Source: Bradyrhizobium vignae
GTDB lineage: Bacteria; Pseudomonadota; Alphaproteobacteria; Rhizobiales; Xanthobacteraceae
Direction: 5' to 3'
DNA length: 64,000 bases
Assembly (NCBI RefSeq): GCF_004114425.1
Contig: NZ_RDQF01000004.1
Coordinates: 1 to 64,000 of the forward strand
In this document: positions 39,723 through 48,521 of the stretch, piece after piece
Layout: the number at the start of each line of letters is the position of its first letter
Numbering within the stretch: position 1 is the first letter of the stretch
Notes under the pieces: model-generated
Told to the model about the DNA's origin: nothing
What the model saw: the letters and a program-made list of their open reading frames with translations, nothing else
The model's database searches: none
Translations under genes and position numbers: made by a program

Positions 39723-40037
39723 ATGGAAGAGATCGACCCGTCGAGCTGTTGCCAGGGTTGCGGCGCCTGCTGCAGCTATTCGGAGAACTGGCCGCGCTTC
39801 TCGATCGAGAGCGACGAGGAGCTTGCCGCGATTCCCGACGCGCTGGTCAACGCGCGCCAATCCGGCATGCGCTGCGAGGGTGATCGCTGCGCGGCCTTGC
39901 AGGGGGAAATCGGAAAAGCGACGGCCTGCGGCATCTATGAAGTGCGGCCGGACGTGTGCCGCACCTGCATGCCGGGCGATGCCGAATGCGCGATGGCGCG
40001 GCGGAAGTTCGGGTTGCCGATGATAGAGGCCGTTTAG
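39723..40037 (+). CDS. YkgJ-family Cys-cluster protein
   Basis: This 104-residue protein has the metal-binding pattern CCQGCGACCSYSENWP (Cys 9, 10, 13, 16, 17) and later Cys in MRCEGDRCAAL, TACGIYEVRPDVCRTC. It belongs to the zinc/iron-chelate-binding YkgJ family. It starts five bases after the WYL gene. Its stop overlaps the stop of the convergent gene by four bases. The role is unknown. Confidence 0.85.
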   Translation: MEEIDPSSCCQGCGACCSYSENWPRFSIESDEELAAIPDALVNARQSGMRCEGDRCAALQGEIGKATACGIYEVRPDVCRTCMPGDAECAMARRKFGLPMIEAV

Positions 40038-40432
40038 GCCGGAACGGCTTCGCTGATCTCGTCGTCGAGCTCGTCATCGAGCGGTGCGAGCACCGAGAGC
40101 GGTTTGGTCGACAGCGTGATCGGCTTGCGCCCGCCCGACAGCGACGATGAGGATTTCGCCGTGCCTTCGCGCGACAGCGTGTAGAGCGTCGAGCCGACGC
40201 GGCCGCCGTTCTCGATCAGGTCGCGCTCGCTGCAGCTTGCTGCGATCGCGACCGCCAGCGAGTGCAGATGGCTGCGGCGGTAGCAGAACAGCGCCAGCCT
40301 GGCGCGAACATCAGGGGAAACACTCTCAACCAGCCTCGGCAGGCCGCTCTCGCTGGCGCGATACATCTCGCCAAGGAGCTCGTCGCGGACCGGGCAGAAA
40401 TCGCCTTCAAAGGTGTCGCGGCTTGAAAACAT
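40034..40432 (-). CDS. Conserved-looking hypothetical protein
   Basis: I do not recognise this 132-residue protein. It has SPDVRARLALFCYRRSHLHSLAVAIAASCSERDLIENGG in the middle and an acidic tail (LAPLDDELDDEISEAVPA). The ATG at 40432 has AGGGAG upstream. It appears soluble, with no signal peptide or membrane segment. It converges tail-to-tail with the YkgJ-like gene. Confidence 0.65.
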   Translation of the reverse strand: MFSSRDTFEGDFCPVRDELLGEMYRASESGLPRLVESVSPDVRARLALFCYRRSHLHSLAVAIAASCSERDLIENGGRVGSTLYTLSREGTAKSSSSLSGGRKPITLSTKPLSVLAPLDDELDDEISEAVPA

Positions 40433-40560
40433 TGCAGTTCTCCCTCGTGTGCGGAAGATGCAGCGCAATTCTCTAACGAAAGGTTAACCACGCCGGGCGG
40501 CAGTCGTCCGGGGTAGTTTCGCGTGACCCGCGAATCAGGAGGGGGGGCTTTGCTGATTGC

Positions 40561-40663
40561 CGTCATTCCGGGGATCGCGAAGCGAGAACCCGGAATCTCG
40601 AGATTCTCTCAGGAGCGCAATTGCGCTCCATCGTTCGGTCCTGCGGACCGCCCCCGGAATGAC
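40561..40663. repeat. Intergenic palindrome, CGTCATTCCGGG family
   Basis: CGTCATTCCGGGGATCGCGA, AACCCGGAATCTCGAGATTC, then a hairpin around GAGCGCAATTGCGCTC, and a closing CCCGGAATGAC. It is a relative of 2717-2814 and 5710-5799. Confidence 0.7.
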
Positions 40664-40673
40664 TGCGCAGCCC

Positions 40674-41060
40674 TCAGTTCGCCGCCATGAAGATGGAGAG
40701 GCCGAAGCCGGTCAGGTGATGCAGCGCCTGGTCGACGCCGATCAGGGTCCAGAACCAGGGATGCGCGAGGTCGACGCCGAAATTGGCGGAGACGAATCCC
40801 TTGGCGCGGTCGATCGTGATGTGGATCGCGAAATCAATGAAGGCCACGAACCAGAATTTTGGCGCCACGATCACGATCAGGGGCAGCGCAACGGCAAGGT
40901 GGACCAGGCAGTGCACCAGAAGCGGCAGGGCCCAGCCATGCTTCTGGTCCTTGCCGTGCGCCATCCAGGCGGTTTGGAGAACGAAATCGGCAATGATGTG
41001 CTTGAAGGTGAGCAGCAACATCCAGCCAATGAGCGCTTCAACCGGAATCGCCGATAACAT
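40674..41060 (-). CDS. DUF3307 membrane protein
   Basis: This protein of about 128 residues has four hydrophobic segments, including WMLLLTFKHIIADFVLQTAW and HITIDRAKG, characteristic of DUF3307. The ATG at 41060 is chosen. TTG at 41075 with GAGGG upstream is an equally plausible start that would add five residues. Function is unknown. Confidence 0.75.
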   Translation of the reverse strand: MLSAIPVEALIGWMLLLTFKHIIADFVLQTAWMAHGKDQKHGWALPLLVHCLVHLAVALPLIVIVAPKFWFVAFIDFAIHITIDRAKGFVSANFGVDLAHPWFWTLIGVDQALHHLTGFGLSIFMAAN

Positions 41061-41418
41061 GGTTGGAAACGACAAGCTGACGCCCTCATTGACGTGACGA
41101 GAAGAATTGGAGCGTTCAGCGCGACTTCTTCTTGGACCGGTCAAATCGCCGGGACGCGTGATTTATGACATCTCCCACGGCGGAATGCAGCCGGGTGGAA
41201 CCGGAAAATCGCCAACTGTGGCTAACTGGTGATAGGATGACCAATAGCCGCGGCCACATCGGGTAAGGTTACCCTCCGGCTCGAAATTTGCATTCCGCTA
41301 GCCCGGCGCTATCATCGCCGCTAGAGAATATCGTTCTTTTTTCAGGCGTTTACGAATTACGGGGCGTCCGCCCATGAGCGCACTACCCGCCATCAAAGAG
41401 TAAGGCCAGAGTGCTGCC
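41061..41418. other. Gene-free stretch of 358 bases
   Basis: Upstream region shared by the divergent DUF3307 and TAXI genes. I see no gene, tRNA or strong hairpin. It must hold the promoters of both. Confidence 0.5.
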
Positions 41419-42867
41419 ATGGGTACTGAAGGCCCCACCGCATCGCCGACCGTGCCTCCGCCCCGGCGCACCAAGGTGATCAAGACCAACCAGCAGCAGG
41501 TTTTCCTCTACGTCGTGCTGACCCTGCTGCTGTCGCTTGCCACCGTCTGGGCCGGCCGCACGCTGGTGCACAATTCGGAAACGCTCACCTTTGCCGTCGG
41601 TGGACCCAACAGCGACGAGGCACTGTTCGCGGCCAAGCTCGCTGCTCTCCTGAAGAACAACGCCTCGCGCTTCCGGATCAAGATCGTCAACAACGGCGAC
41701 AACGCCAAGGCGGTCGTCCAGTTCGACCGCAGGCAGGCCGACCTCGCCGTGCTGCGCACAGATGCCAGGGTACCGCTGCGGGCGCGCACACTCGCGATCC
41801 TCGAGCACGACCTCGTGCTCCTGCTCGGTCCCGGCAACAAGAAGATCAAGTCGCTCGCCGAGCTGAAGAAGAAGAAGAAGGTCGCGGTCGTCGCCGAGAA
41901 CGAAGCCTCGCTCGCCTTCGTCCGCAGCATCCTCGACGTTCCCGACGGCCCTGACGCTGCGAAGATCCAGATGGCGCCGCAGGGCACAACACTCGACAAG
42001 CTGTTTGCGCCGTCAAACGGCTTCGGCGCAGTGGTCGCCATCGTCCACGCTTCGAAGGCGGTGCGGGACAAGTCCTATGAGCAAGCCGCCAAACGCGGCG
42101 GCTTCACGCTGAACGCGATCGACGAGGCCAAGGCGCTGGCGCGCAAATTCCCGGGTATTTCCGACGAGACGCTGACAGCGGGTACATTGTCGACCTCGCC
42201 GCAAATTCCCGACGACGATCTCGACACGATCGGGCTCGAATGGCTGCTGGTCGCACAATCCAGGATGTCCCCGACCACCGCCGGCGAGCTCGCACGCACC
42301 ATTTACGAGAACAAGTCCGCACTCGGACTCGACAACGGCTTTGCCACCAGGATAGAGCCAGCCTCCGTCGAGAAGGACGCCTTCGTGATCGCGCATCGGG
42401 GCGCCGCCGACTACATCAACGACGACACCAAGTCGTTCATGGATAAGTACAGCGACATGATGTATCTGGGCGCCGCCGCGCTCAGCGTCATCGGCTCGAT
42501 CTTCGCGGCGATCTACGCCAAGATCACCCGCATCGCACCGGAGAAGGCCAGCGAGCTCTCGACTGCGATTCTCGATATCGGCGAGCGGATCGAGCACGCC
42601 CACTCGCTGGATCAGCTCGAATGTCTCCAAGACGAGCTGGAGGCCATCTTGCGCGGCGCCGTGATCGGCCTCAGAGACGGCACGATCAGTACCGACGGGC
42701 TCGACACCTTCAAGCTCGGCTACGAATTCGTCCGCGACGAAATCGGCATGCGCCGCGACTATCTGAAACGTCATGCCAGCGAAGCTGAAAAGACCGCGCG
42801 CGATGCCGGCCCGGCCCCGCTGGACGACAGCAATGTCGTGGTGGTGAAGACCGCCCAGAGCGCCTGA
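41419..42867 (+). CDS. Membrane-anchored TAXI-family solute-binding protein
   Basis: This 482-residue protein has a basic N-terminus, a membrane segment near residues 29-46 (VFLYVVLTLLLSLATVW), then a TAXI-type TRAP solute-binding domain (TFAVGGPNSDEALFAAKLAA, LLLGPGNKKIKSLAEL). A second membrane segment lies near 350 (MYLGAAALSVIGSIFAAIYA), with a cytosolic helical tail of about 110 residues. No TRAP permease is nearby. The two-segment layout suggests a periplasmic sensor reporting to the tail rather than a transporter subunit. That role is inferred. Confidence 0.85.
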   Translation: MGTEGPTASPTVPPPRRTKVIKTNQQQVFLYVVLTLLLSLATVWAGRTLVHNSETLTFAVGGPNSDEALFAAKLAALLKNNASRFRIKIVNNGDNAKAVVQFDRRQADLAVLRTDARVPLRARTLAILEHDLVLLLGPGNKKIKSLAELKKKKKVAVVAENEASLAFVRSILDVPDGPDAAKIQMAPQGTTLDKLFAPSNGFGAVVAIVHASKAVRDKSYEQAAKRGGFTLNAIDEAKALARKFPGISDETLTAGTLSTSPQIPDDDLDTIGLEWLLVAQSRMSPTTAGELARTIYENKSALGLDNGFATRIEPASVEKDAFVIAHRGAADYINDDTKSFMDKYSDMMYLGAAALSVIGSIFAAIYAKITRIAPEKASELSTAILDIGERIEHAHSLDQLECLQDELEAILRGAVIGLRDGTISTDGLDTFKLGYEFVRDEIGMRRDYLKRHASEAEKTARDAGPAPLDDSNVVVVKTAQSA

Positions 42868-43106
42868 TCCACCGGGCTGGGCCAACCCACCACCCTCATG
42901 TTCCGGACAAGCTGCAATGCCGAAGGCGTTGCGGCGCCGAGCCGGGACCCAGGAACCCACCACACCATGCGCTGCCATCATTACGTGCTGCGCCGCGCCC
43001 GGGGCACGGCACTGAGGCTATGATGTCCCGCCTGATCGTGAGCCGGCGGTCTGGAACCCTGCCCATCCGCAACCGTTGGCTTCCAGTTACAACCGGAGAA
43101 CGCGGC

Positions 43107-43325
43107 ATGCGTGCACTCCTGATCACCCTCCTTCTGGCAATGCTTGCGGCGGCCGGCTACTTCGCCTATTCCGCGATGGCGGTCGAAGGTGAGCCGATCC
43201 CGACTGAAGGTTATGTGGCGCTGGCGCTGGGTGCGGGGTTTTCGGTCATCGTCGGGGTCGGGCTGATGGTACTGCTGTTCTTCAGCAGCCGTCGCGGCTA
43301 CGACGAGCCGCCACACTTCAGATAG
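43107..43325 (+). CDS. Small two-segment membrane protein
   Basis: This 72-residue protein has two hydrophobic segments (LLITLLLAMLAAAGYFAYSA and GYVALALGAGFSVIVGVGLM) and a charged tail RRGYDEPPHFR. GGAGAA lies seven bases upstream of the ATG at 43107. Function is unknown. It lies between the TAXI and channel genes. Confidence 0.65.
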   Translation: MRALLITLLLAMLAAAGYFAYSAMAVEGEPIPTEGYVALALGAGFSVIVGVGLMVLLFFSSRRGYDEPPHFR

Positions 43326-43488
43326 CCACTCCGCCAGCGATGGTGGCACGGACCGGCAAGGCCCGGCGCAGCGGCGCCGGCAAAACGGCCTGCGCCATCG
43401 TTGACGGCCTCCGCCCGGGCGGGCACTTTGGTGTCGACGTCCCAACCGGGGCCTCGAGACTTGCCCCGAGACCGAATAGCCTTCCCGC

Positions 43489-44595
43489 ATGTCCAAGCCG
43501 CTGATCTCCGCTCTGGCCCAGTTCACGGCCGCCACGGCCGGCCGCAACATGACCAAGGCGGCTTATGTCGCGGTGATCGTCGGCGTGCTCAGCATGGTGT
43601 TGCTGACGGACAGCCGGGCCAAAGAGGCGCGCGGCTGGGTCGACGCCCTGCTCTGGACCTGCCTCGCCTATTTCGTGTTCGAATGGCTGGTGCGGCTGCG
43701 CCACATGACGCGGCAGGGGCGTCTTTCGCTCTATGTGTCCTCCTCCGCCGGCATCGTCGACGCGATCGGGGCGCTGGCCGTGCCGGTCGCGCTTCTCCTC
43801 GGCGTTGAGCCGAAGACGGCCTGGCTGCTCAGCGTGCTCTGGGTGCTGAAGGTGGTGCCGGGCATTCCCGGCCTGCGGCAGCTGCGCCGCGTGCTGGTGC
43901 TGGAATCGGGGCCGCTGCTCAGCGTGCTCGTGATCTTCCTGATGGTGGTCTTCCTCGCTTCCGTCGCCGAATATTTCCTGGAGCGCGACGTGCAGCCGCA
44001 GACCTTCGGCAGCGTACCGGCCGCGCTGTGGTGGGCGGTGGTGACCCTGACGACGACCGGCTATGGCGACGTCGTGCCGGTCACGCCGCTAGGGCGCTTG
44101 GTGGCGGCCCTGGTGATGATCTCCGGGCTCGGCGTGTTCGGCCTCTGGACCGGTATTTTGGCGACCGGATTCGCCGCGGAGACGCGGCGCGACAATTTCC
44201 TCAAGACCTGGGAGTCCGTCAGCAAGGTACCGTTCTTCGCGACCCTGGGACCCGCGGCCATCGCCGACGTCACCCATATGCTGCGCACCATCGAGCTGCC
44301 GGCGCGCACCACGGTCATCCGCAAAGGTGCGCAAGGCGACTGCATGTATTTTATCGCCGCCGGCGAGGTCGAGGTCGATCTGCCCGGCAAGAAGGTGCAG
44401 CTCGGCGAAGGCGACTTCTTCGGCGAGATGGCGCTGCTCGGCAACAACAAGCGCGGCGCGAACGTCTCGACCACGAAAGTGTCGCGGCTTCTGGTGCTCG
44501 ACCTCGTCGATTTCCGCGTGCTGATGGCGCGGCATCCCGATCTCGCCGAAACTATCGACGCGGAAGCAAAACGGCGTGCGCTCGAGAACAAGTAA
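43489..44595 (+). CDS. Cyclic-nucleotide-gated potassium channel (MloK1-like)
   Basis: This 368-residue channel resembles Mesorhizobium MloK1. It has six membrane segments, the selectivity filter TTTGYGD at residues 188-194, and a C-terminal cyclic-nucleotide-binding domain with FFGEMALLG near 309-317 and Arg321 in NKRGANVS, the phosphate-binding Arg position. S4 is weakly charged (GLRQLRRVLVLES), as in MloK1, so ligand gating rather than voltage gating is expected. Its stop overlaps a possible upstream ATG of the next gene. Confidence 0.92.
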   Translation: MSKPLISALAQFTAATAGRNMTKAAYVAVIVGVLSMVLLTDSRAKEARGWVDALLWTCLAYFVFEWLVRLRHMTRQGRLSLYVSSSAGIVDAIGALAVPVALLLGVEPKTAWLLSVLWVLKVVPGIPGLRQLRRVLVLESGPLLSVLVIFLMVVFLASVAEYFLERDVQPQTFGSVPAALWWAVVTLTTTGYGDVVPVTPLGRLVAALVMISGLGVFGLWTGILATGFAAETRRDNFLKTWESVSKVPFFATLGPAAIADVTHMLRTIELPARTTVIRKGAQGDCMYFIAAGEVEVDLPGKKVQLGEGDFFGEMALLGNNKRGANVSTTKVSRLLVLDLVDFRVLMARHPDLAETIDAEAKRRALENK

Positions 44596-44606
44596 TGGAG
44601 ACAAGA

Positions 44607-45392
44607 ATGTCGGATACAGCCGAGACGGCATCCAGCCCCCTGCTCGAGATCACCGGCGCCCGCGCCACCATCCGCCTCAACCGGCCGAAGCATCTCAACC
44701 GGCTCCAGGCGGAGGATCTCGGCGAATTGACGAGACTGTTCGACCGGGTCGAGGCCGATCGCGACATTCGCGTGCTGGTGCTGACCGGCACCGGACGCGC
44801 CTTCTCCGCGGGCTACGATCTCAATTCGGTGGCAGAACGCGCTGTCAGCGCCAGCGAGCAGCAGAGCGCGGGCTCGGCCTTCGAGGTGGTCGTCAACCGG
44901 CTCGAGGATCTCGGCGTGCCGACGATCTGCCGGCTCAATGGTGGCGTCTATGGCGGCTCGACCGACCTCGCGCTCGCCTGCGATTTCCGCATTGGCGTCG
45001 ATACCGCGGAAATGTTCATGCCGGCGGCGCGGCTTGGGCTGCACTATTACCCGAGCGGTATCAAACGCTACGTGACCCGCCTCGGCGTGGACAATGCGAA
45101 GAAGCTGTTCCTGACCGCACAAAAGATCAGCGCCCCGGAGATGCTGCGCATCGGCTATCTCACCGCGATGGTGCCGGTGGAATTCCTGGACGAGGAGGTC
45201 GACAAGCTCGCTGGCCTCCTCGCCGGCAACGCGCCGCAGGCGATGCGCGGCATGAAACGCGCGATCAACGAGTTCGCCCGCGGTGAGCTCGATGAGGAAG
45301 CCGCCGACCAGCGCCACCGCGACAGCATGCGCGGCGAGGAGATCAAGGAAGGCATCAAGGCGTTTGCCGAGAAGCGGGCGCCGCGGTTTTGA
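44607..45392 (+). CDS. Crotonase-family protein with altered active site
   Basis: This 261-residue crotonase-fold protein has the oxyanion regions RAFSAGYDL and LNGGVYGGS. The first catalytic Glu is Asp120 (STDLALACD) and the second is Ala140 (MFMPAARLG), so ordinary enoyl-CoA hydratase chemistry is doubtful. It may be an isomerase, hydrolase or other crotonase type. GGAG lies six bases before the ATG at 44607. An ATG at 44595 overlapping the channel stop would add four residues. Confidence 0.85.
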   Translation: MSDTAETASSPLLEITGARATIRLNRPKHLNRLQAEDLGELTRLFDRVEADRDIRVLVLTGTGRAFSAGYDLNSVAERAVSASEQQSAGSAFEVVVNRLEDLGVPTICRLNGGVYGGSTDLALACDFRIGVDTAEMFMPAARLGLHYYPSGIKRYVTRLGVDNAKKLFLTAQKISAPEMLRIGYLTAMVPVEFLDEEVDKLAGLLAGNAPQAMRGMKRAINEFARGELDEEAADQRHRDSMRGEEIKEGIKAFAEKRAPRF

Positions 45393-45396
45393 ACTC

Positions 45397-46041
45397 TCAT
45401 CCACCCGCCGCAGCGGCATGCTGGGCCGCCATCTCGGCGTCGGCGGCGGTGACGCGCTGGAACGCCGGCCGCGCGGTCATGCGCTCGGCATATCTTACGA
45501 AGACGTCCTTCTTCGGGACGATGCCGAACATCATGGTCCAACTGAAGGCGACGCCCCACAAGATATCGGCCGCCGTCATACGCTCGCCGAGCAGATAGGG
45601 TCCTTTCGCCAGCTGGGCCTCGAGCGCACCCAGCATGGTGTCGTAATCGGCATAGGGCGATTGCGTGATCGGCGCCGGCTCGCGCTGCATGAACTTGTCG
45701 ATCAGGGCCGGCTCGAACGACGATCCGTAATAGGCGATCCAGCGCAGATAAGGCCCGCGCAGCGGATCGTTCAGGGCGGGCGTCAGCCCAGCCTGCGGGA
45801 ACAGATCGGCGAGATAGATGGTGATGGCGACCTGCTCCGTCACCAGCGCCTCGCCGTGGCGGATCGCCGGCACCTTGCCGAGCGGATTGATGGCGAGATA
45901 GGCGGGCTTGCGCTGCTCGCCGGCCTTCATGTTGAGAATATGGAGATCGTAAGGTGCTCCCAGCTCCTCCAGCAGCACCCGCGTGCCGGTGGCGCGCGTC
46001 TGCGGCGAATAGAACAGGGTGACGCGGATCGGATCGGTCAT
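45397..46041 (-). CDS. Glutathione S-transferase family protein (module 2)
   Basis: This 214-residue GST has an N-terminal thioredoxin-like domain (VTLFYSPQTRATGTRVLLEE), the cis-Pro region GKVPAIRHG, and the glutathione-binding LVTEQVAITIYLAD. The C-terminal helical domain contains ERMTAADILWGVAF. GGAG lies six bases before the ATG at 46041. The ATG at 46053 would add four residues. It diverges from WYL regulator 2. Confidence 0.88.
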   Translation of the reverse strand: MTDPIRVTLFYSPQTRATGTRVLLEELGAPYDLHILNMKAGEQRKPAYLAINPLGKVPAIRHGEALVTEQVAITIYLADLFPQAGLTPALNDPLRGPYLRWIAYYGSSFEPALIDKFMQREPAPITQSPYADYDTMLGALEAQLAKGPYLLGERMTAADILWGVAFSWTMMFGIVPKKDVFVRYAERMTARPAFQRVTAADAEMAAQHAAAAGG

Positions 46042-46084
46042 GGCAGTCTCCATCTGGCCGGCTGGCGATGGGCTGCTTCTAGCG

Positions 46085-46117
46085 AACCATACCTGACATT
46101 CTCTGTCAGGTATGGTT
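46085..46117. promoter_or_regulatory. Perfect inverted repeat between the GST and WYL regulator 2
   Basis: AACCATACCTGACA, TTCTC, TGTCAGGTATGGTT: 14-bp arms without mismatch. It ends nine bases before the WYL start and lies 44 bases from the GST start. Its inner TGACA/TGTCA resembles the site at 38938. Confidence 0.75.
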
Positions 46118-46126
46118 TAAGGCATC

Positions 46127-47107
46127 ATGCGCGCGAGCCGGATGCTGTCGATCCTCACCACACTCCAGGCCAGGGGGCGGGTCACCGCGCCCGAGCTCGC
46201 GGAAGCCTGCGAAGTCTCGGTGCGCACGATCTATCGCGACATTGACGCGCTCGCCGCGTCCGGCGTTCCCGTTTACGCCGACCGCGGCGCGGAAGGCGGC
46301 TATCGCCTGCTCGACGGCTATCGCGTGCGGCTGAACGGGCTGTCGCAGAGCGAGGCCGGCGCGCTGTTCCTGGCGGGATTGCCAGGCCCGGCCGCGGCGC
46401 TCGGGCTCGATGCCGCGATGATCGCCGCCCAGAACAAGCTGATGGCCGCCCTGCCTCCGAATTTGCGCGAGGATGCCGGGCGGATGCAGGAGCGTTTCCA
46501 CCTCGATGCGCCAGGCTGGTTCGGCGAAGCGGAAGACCCGAAGCACCTGCGCACCATCGCCGGCGCGGTGCTGCGCGGGACGCTGATCAGGATCCGCTAC
46601 CAGAGCTGGCGCGCGGAGAAGCAGCGCCGCGTCGCCCCGCTCGGCCTCGTGCTGAAAGGCGGCAGCTGGTATCTCGCCGGGCAAGTCGACGGCAGCGTGC
46701 GCACCTATCGCGTCGCACGCGTGCTCGACTGCACGGCGCTCGACGACCGCTTCGACCGCCCCGCCGATTTCGATCTCGCCGCCTATTGGCAGGCCGCGAC
46801 ACTTCGCCTCGAGGCCGAGATGCATCCCAATGTCGCGATCGTCCGGCTGTCGCCATTCGGCGTCAAGCTGCTCGACGCGCTGAGCCAGCCCTACGTCAAG
46901 GCGCGCACGCAGCTCGAAGAGACGGCCGACGCAGACGGCTGGCGCATTGCGCGACTGCCGGTCGGCAAGACGTCGTGGCACGCCGCAGCCGAATTGCTGC
47001 GGCTCGGGCCCGAGGCCGAGGTGCTGGAACCCGCCGATCTCCGCGACAAGATGGCCGAGCTGACACAGGCGATGGCTGTGCGCTATCGCGCGGTACGAAG
47101 AGCCTGA
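46127..47107 (+). CDS. HTH/WYL-domain (YafY-type) regulator 2
   Basis: This 326-residue regulator has an N-terminal HTH (MRASRMLSILTTLQARGRVT, recognition helix in EVSVRTIYRDIDALAASG), a wing with DRGAEGGYRL, a WYL domain (LIRIRYQSWRAEKQRRVAPL) and the WCX C-terminal extension. It probably represses the divergent GST gene and itself through the palindrome at 46085. Confidence 0.9.
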   Translation: MRASRMLSILTTLQARGRVTAPELAEACEVSVRTIYRDIDALAASGVPVYADRGAEGGYRLLDGYRVRLNGLSQSEAGALFLAGLPGPAAALGLDAAMIAAQNKLMAALPPNLREDAGRMQERFHLDAPGWFGEAEDPKHLRTIAGAVLRGTLIRIRYQSWRAEKQRRVAPLGLVLKGGSWYLAGQVDGSVRTYRVARVLDCTALDDRFDRPADFDLAAYWQAATLRLEAEMHPNVAIVRLSPFGVKLLDALSQPYVKARTQLEETADADGWRIARLPVGKTSWHAAAELLRLGPEAEVLEPADLRDKMAELTQAMAVRYRAVRRA

Positions 47108-47243
47108 CAGCGGCACATTTGCCGCAGCCGACGAAACAATCCTGAAACACGATTCTTCCCTCGCGCCATGAACGAGTTCGCGGCTCGCGCCGACGCAGAC
47201 GCAGGGACACAACAACGGCCTCGCGCCAAACTGGAGAATGAAG

Positions 47244-47486
47244 ATGTTTCGTAAGCTCGCTCTTGGTCTGATCGCTGCCGGCTCGCTCGGCGCTGCCGCT
47301 CTCGCGCCCACCGCCGCTTCGGCTCACGGCTTCCATCACTGGGGTCATGGCTGGGGCCCGGGCTGGGGCTATGGCGGCATCTACGTCAACACCGGCGTCA
47401 GCAACTGCTACCAGGAGCGCGTCGTCCGGACCCGCCACGGCCTGCGCGTGCGCGTCGTGAATGTCTGCCCCTACGGGATCTACTGA
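47244..47486 (+). CDS. Small secreted His/Gly-rich protein
   Basis: This 80-residue protein has a signal peptide (MFRKLALGLIAAGSLGAAAL, cut near ASA). The short mature part has HGFHHWGHGWGPGWGYGG and two Cys (NCYQERVV, NVCPYGIY) that could form one disulfide. The His/Trp stretch could bind metal. GGAG lies seven bases before the ATG at 47244. An ATG at 47238 is possible. It is followed by a terminator. Function is unknown. Confidence 0.7.
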   Translation: MFRKLALGLIAAGSLGAAALAPTAASAHGFHHWGHGWGPGWGYGGIYVNTGVSNCYQERVVRTRHGLRVRVVNVCPYGIY

Positions 47487-47507
47487 TAACTCGCGTTCAC
47501 GACAAAG

Positions 47508-47535
47508 CTCCGGTCGCATTGCGGCCGGAGTTTTG
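47508..47535 (+). terminator. Rho-independent terminator
   Basis: Stem CTCCGGTCGC / GCGGCCGGAG with one mismatch and loop ATT, then TTTT. It serves the small secreted-protein gene, and possibly the convergent desaturase gene. Confidence 0.8.
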
Positions 47536-47558
47536 CGTTCGTTCAAGCGATTTTGGTG

Positions 47559-48506
47559 TCAGCCGGCCTGCCGCTGCCGGCGAAACCACGCCCAGGTCTC
47601 GCGCGTCGTCCTGATGTAGCCGCGCCCGCGATGGAAGATCTCGCCGTCGACGATCTCGTTCAGTTTCGGCAATGCGTGAAAGGGAATCGAGGGATAGGCG
47701 TGATGCTCGACATGATAGGGCATGTTCCACGCGAACCATTTGACGATGGCAGCGGTATAGGTGGTGCGGGTGTTCTGGAAGGCGCTGCGGGTACGATCGC
47801 AACCGGTGTGCTCGGCCAAGAGATAGGGCCGCAGGAAGAATTGCCCGATGACCAGCGGAACGACCCAGACCATGAGCAGCAGCGCGGAGGAGAACCACAG
47901 CGAGAGCGCGAGCAGCAGAACATAGAGGGCGGCATAGACGCGCGCTTCGGTCACGATAATGGCGCGCTTGTTCTCGGGGATCCAGGGCACCGTGACCTTG
48001 CCGGTGACGGCATGGCCGAGCATCAGCCGGAGGCGCCCCGCAACCTGGAGCAAGCCGCTATAGGCGATCACGATCTGGGTGTCGGATTTCGGCTTCACGC
48101 CGACGATCAGCTCCGGGTCCCTCTCGGGATCCTGGGTGTAGCGATGATGGTCCCAGTGGAACAAGCAGTAATATTCGTAAGGTTGCCCGATGATGAAGGC
48201 CGAGAGATAGCCGACCGTGAGATTGAGGCCGCGGCTCTTGAACGCGGTCTTGTGCGCGGTCTCGTGCACCGCCATGAACAGGAAGGCGACGAAATAGCCC
48301 TGTATTACCATCAGCGGCAGCGCCCAAAGGACGCCATAGCTCGAGCTGACTTTCCAGATCAACGACCCGACCAGAATGACCACGCCGTAATGGCAAAGGC
48401 TGCGCACCGCGCCCTGGAAATTGGAGCGGGCCGACAGTTCGCGCAGCATCGCCGGGCTCAGCGGCTTCAGGCGATGGCCGGACTCGGAAACGGTTGCGTC
48501 AGTCAT
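47559..48506 (-). CDS. Fatty acid desaturase family protein
   Basis: This 315-residue integral-membrane di-iron enzyme has the three histidine boxes HETAH (81-85), HWDHH (117-121) and HVEHH (near 270), plus about four membrane segments. The family includes acyl-lipid desaturases and carotene or sterol hydroxylases, so the substrate is open. It starts 15 bases after the alpha/beta hydrolase gene, in one operon. Confidence 0.9.
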   Translation of the reverse strand: MTDATVSESGHRLKPLSPAMLRELSARSNFQGAVRSLCHYGVVILVGSLIWKVSSSYGVLWALPLMVIQGYFVAFLFMAVHETAHKTAFKSRGLNLTVGYLSAFIIGQPYEYYCLFHWDHHRYTQDPERDPELIVGVKPKSDTQIVIAYSGLLQVAGRLRLMLGHAVTGKVTVPWIPENKRAIIVTEARVYAALYVLLLALSLWFSSALLLMVWVVPLVIGQFFLRPYLLAEHTGCDRTRSAFQNTRTTYTAAIVKWFAWNMPYHVEHHAYPSIPFHALPKLNEIVDGEIFHRGRGYIRTTRETWAWFRRQRQAG

Positions 48507-48521
48507 GATCGGGTGCCTGTC

